Under the pieces are notes generated by a model. It had not been told where the DNA came from. It saw nothing but the letters and a program-made list of their open reading frames with translations, and did not search any database. From Burkholderiaceae bacterium (lineage in GTDB: Bacteria > Pseudomonadota > Gammaproteobacteria > Burkholderiales > Burkholderiaceae_C), in NCBI GenBank assembly GCA_018780645.1, contig JADMJJ010000011.1, positions 402,880 to 466,879 on the forward strand: DNA of 64,000 bases. The letters are read 5' to 3'. The position numbers were made by a program, and so were the translations under genes. Shown here piece after piece: positions 63,243 to 64,000 of the stretch (the stretch's first letter is position 1; the number at the start of each line of letters is the position of its first letter).

Positions 63243-63536
63243 ATGAAAGTCATGAAAGCCACCGATGCGAGCGAGTGCCATGAACTCGAGCACATCCCCA
63301 ATATCGGCCCGTCGCTGGCCAATGATCTGCGGCTGATCGGCATCAAGCATCCCCGCGAGCTGAACGGCCGAGACGCCTTCGTGCTCTACCAGGAGCTGTG
63401 CGCGGTGACAGGGGCAAGACATGACCCCTGCGTGCTGGACACCTTCATGGCCGCCACCGACTTCATGCGCGGTGCGCCGGCTGCGCCCTGGTGGCACTAC
63501 ACGCCGCAGCGCAAGGCGCTGTACGGACAGATCTGA
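63243..63536 (+). CDS. Small helix-hairpin-helix protein (Cdd1 / pathogenicity-locus family)
   Basis: Protein of 97 residues with an HhH segment near 16-35 (LEHIPNIGPSLANDLRLIGI) and a C-terminal PWWHYTPQRK. By recall this matches the small Cdd1-type family, whose function is unknown. The start ATG 63243 is 16 bp after lexA with no terminator between, and a strong terminator follows. It is therefore probably transcribed with lexA and DNA-damage inducible. Confidence 0.82.
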   Translation: MKVMKATDASECHELEHIPNIGPSLANDLRLIGIKHPRELNGRDAFVLYQELCAVTGARHDPCVLDTFMAATDFMRGAPAAPWWHYTPQRKALYGQI

Positions 63537-63568
63537 AGCGGCGGCACGCTCACCGAGGCCAAAAAGCA

Positions 63569-63602
63569 AAAAGCCCCAGCAACTGATATTGCTGGGGCTT
63601 TT
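63569..63602 (+). terminator. Rho-independent terminator after the lexA unit
   Basis: AAAAGCCCCAGCAA (63569-63582) and TTGCTGGGGCTTTT (63589-63602) form a 14-bp perfect stem with a six-base loop. The T-rich arm also serves as the U-tract, and the A-rich arm would let it work on the minus strand for the tRNA transcript. Confidence 0.9.
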
Positions 63603-63614
63603 CTCTTGATACTT

Positions 63615-63691
63615 TGGCGGAGTGGACGGGACTCGAACCCGCGACCCCCGGCGTGACAGGCCGGTATTCTAACCAACTGAACTACCACTCC
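63615..63691 (-). tRNA. tRNA-Asp (GTC)
   Basis: A 77-base cloverleaf including an encoded CCA: acceptor GGAGTGG/CCACTCC, D arm AGTTCAGTTGGTTAGA, anticodon loop CTGTCAC with GTC, and T arm with GGTTCGAGTCC. It is the last tRNA of a minus-strand cluster. Confidence 0.97.
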
Positions 63692-63774
63692 GCGTGGTGG
63701 CAATATTCACAGATTACTCTGCCGAGTCTTGCCAAACTCGTTCCCCATACTCACCGAAATGACATCGGTAAATC

Positions 63775-63850
63775 TGGCGTCCCCTAGGGGATTCGAACCC
63801 CTGTAGCCACCGTGAAAGGGTGGTGTCCTAGGCCTCTAGACGAAGGGGAC
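63775..63850 (-). tRNA. tRNA-Glu (TTC)
   Basis: A 76-base tRNA with encoded CCA: acceptor GTCCCCT/AGGGGAC, anticodon loop CTTTCAC with TTC, and T arm GGTTCGAATCC. It lies 83 bases upstream of tRNA-Asp in the same orientation. Confidence 0.97.
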
Positions 63851-63945
63851 AAATCTCTTTCGAACCGGCGCCAATATCTTTCAATACCAGCGTTCAATAT
63901 CAACACCCGAACCAGCCGCCGCAAATCCCCACATCCGAAGATGGG

Positions 63946-64000
63946 TGGTGGAGGTAAGCGGGATCGAACCGCTGACCTCTTGCATGCCATGCAAGCGCTC
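63946..64000 (-). tRNA. tRNA-Ala (GGC), 5' part cut by the window edge
   Basis: The 3' 55 bases are present: the end of the D arm, anticodon stem-loop CTTGC-ATGGCAT-GCAAG with GGC, T arm GGTTCGATCCC and encoded CCA. It is the first visible gene of the minus-strand tRNA cluster. Confidence 0.93.

Overview
The window is about 64 kb of GC-rich, densely coding DNA from a betaproteobacterium of the order Burkholderiales. The evidence is a dapC-dapD-pilU-dapE-prmB cluster, smc/zipA/ligA genes, a type I QueF, an MSHA-type pilus locus and a lexA/tRNA block. The gene families resemble Roseateles/Paucibacter-like relatives, but the genus is not proven from this sequence. No stretch longer than about 190 bases lacks a gene, and the longer gaps are described as regulatory or repeat features. 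No insertion sequence, integrase, CRISPR array or rRNA was seen.

Positions 1-6969 hold a probable pyroglutamate (5-oxoproline) catabolic unit: a full-length oxoprolinase running off the left edge, a winged-helix regulator, and a divergent three-gene TRAP transporter (dctPQM). Positions 7122-23911 are a 16.8-kb one-direction MSHA pilus locus: an unusual GspE-like ATPase, mshE, mshG, pilins (mshA, C, D, O, P), the giant adhesin-like mshQ, then mshI, a PilN-like gene, mshJ, mshK and the secretin mshL. A long palindrome separates it from a convergent, tightly overlapping set on the minus strand: an EgtB/SenA-like iron enzyme followed by tupB, tupC and tupA, with a gamma-glutamyltransferase upstream.

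Positions 29442-39799 carry a PAS-GGDEF diguanylate cyclase, waaA, a phosphomanno/phosphoglucomutase, a LytS/LytTR two-component pair, and a coupled alkylation-repair set (Ada-AlkA fusion, ogt, EamA permease). The conserved minus-strand smc-zipA-ligA series (51979-39803) is split by about 5.4 kb of accessory genes (42052-47289): an M15 peptidase, a GFA-family protein, a PhyH dioxygenase, an MFS pump, and a LysR/SDR divergent pair.

Positions 52113-60288 contain queF, a SET-domain protein, and the lysine-branch genes dapC, dapD and dapE with a PilU ATPase inserted, then prmB and an ABC-F ATPase. Positions 60423-63536 form a stress block: ohrR-ohr with a clear palindromic operator, an asparaginase divergent from lexA with two tandem SOS boxes between them, and a small helix-hairpin-helix protein behind lexA. 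The right end has tRNA-Asp, tRNA-Glu and a truncated tRNA-Ala on the minus strand.

Recurring links are c-di-GMP (two ATPases with MshEN-type motifs and a diguanylate cyclase), type IV pili (the msh locus and pilU), and translational coupling by ATGA-type overlaps in nearly every operon.
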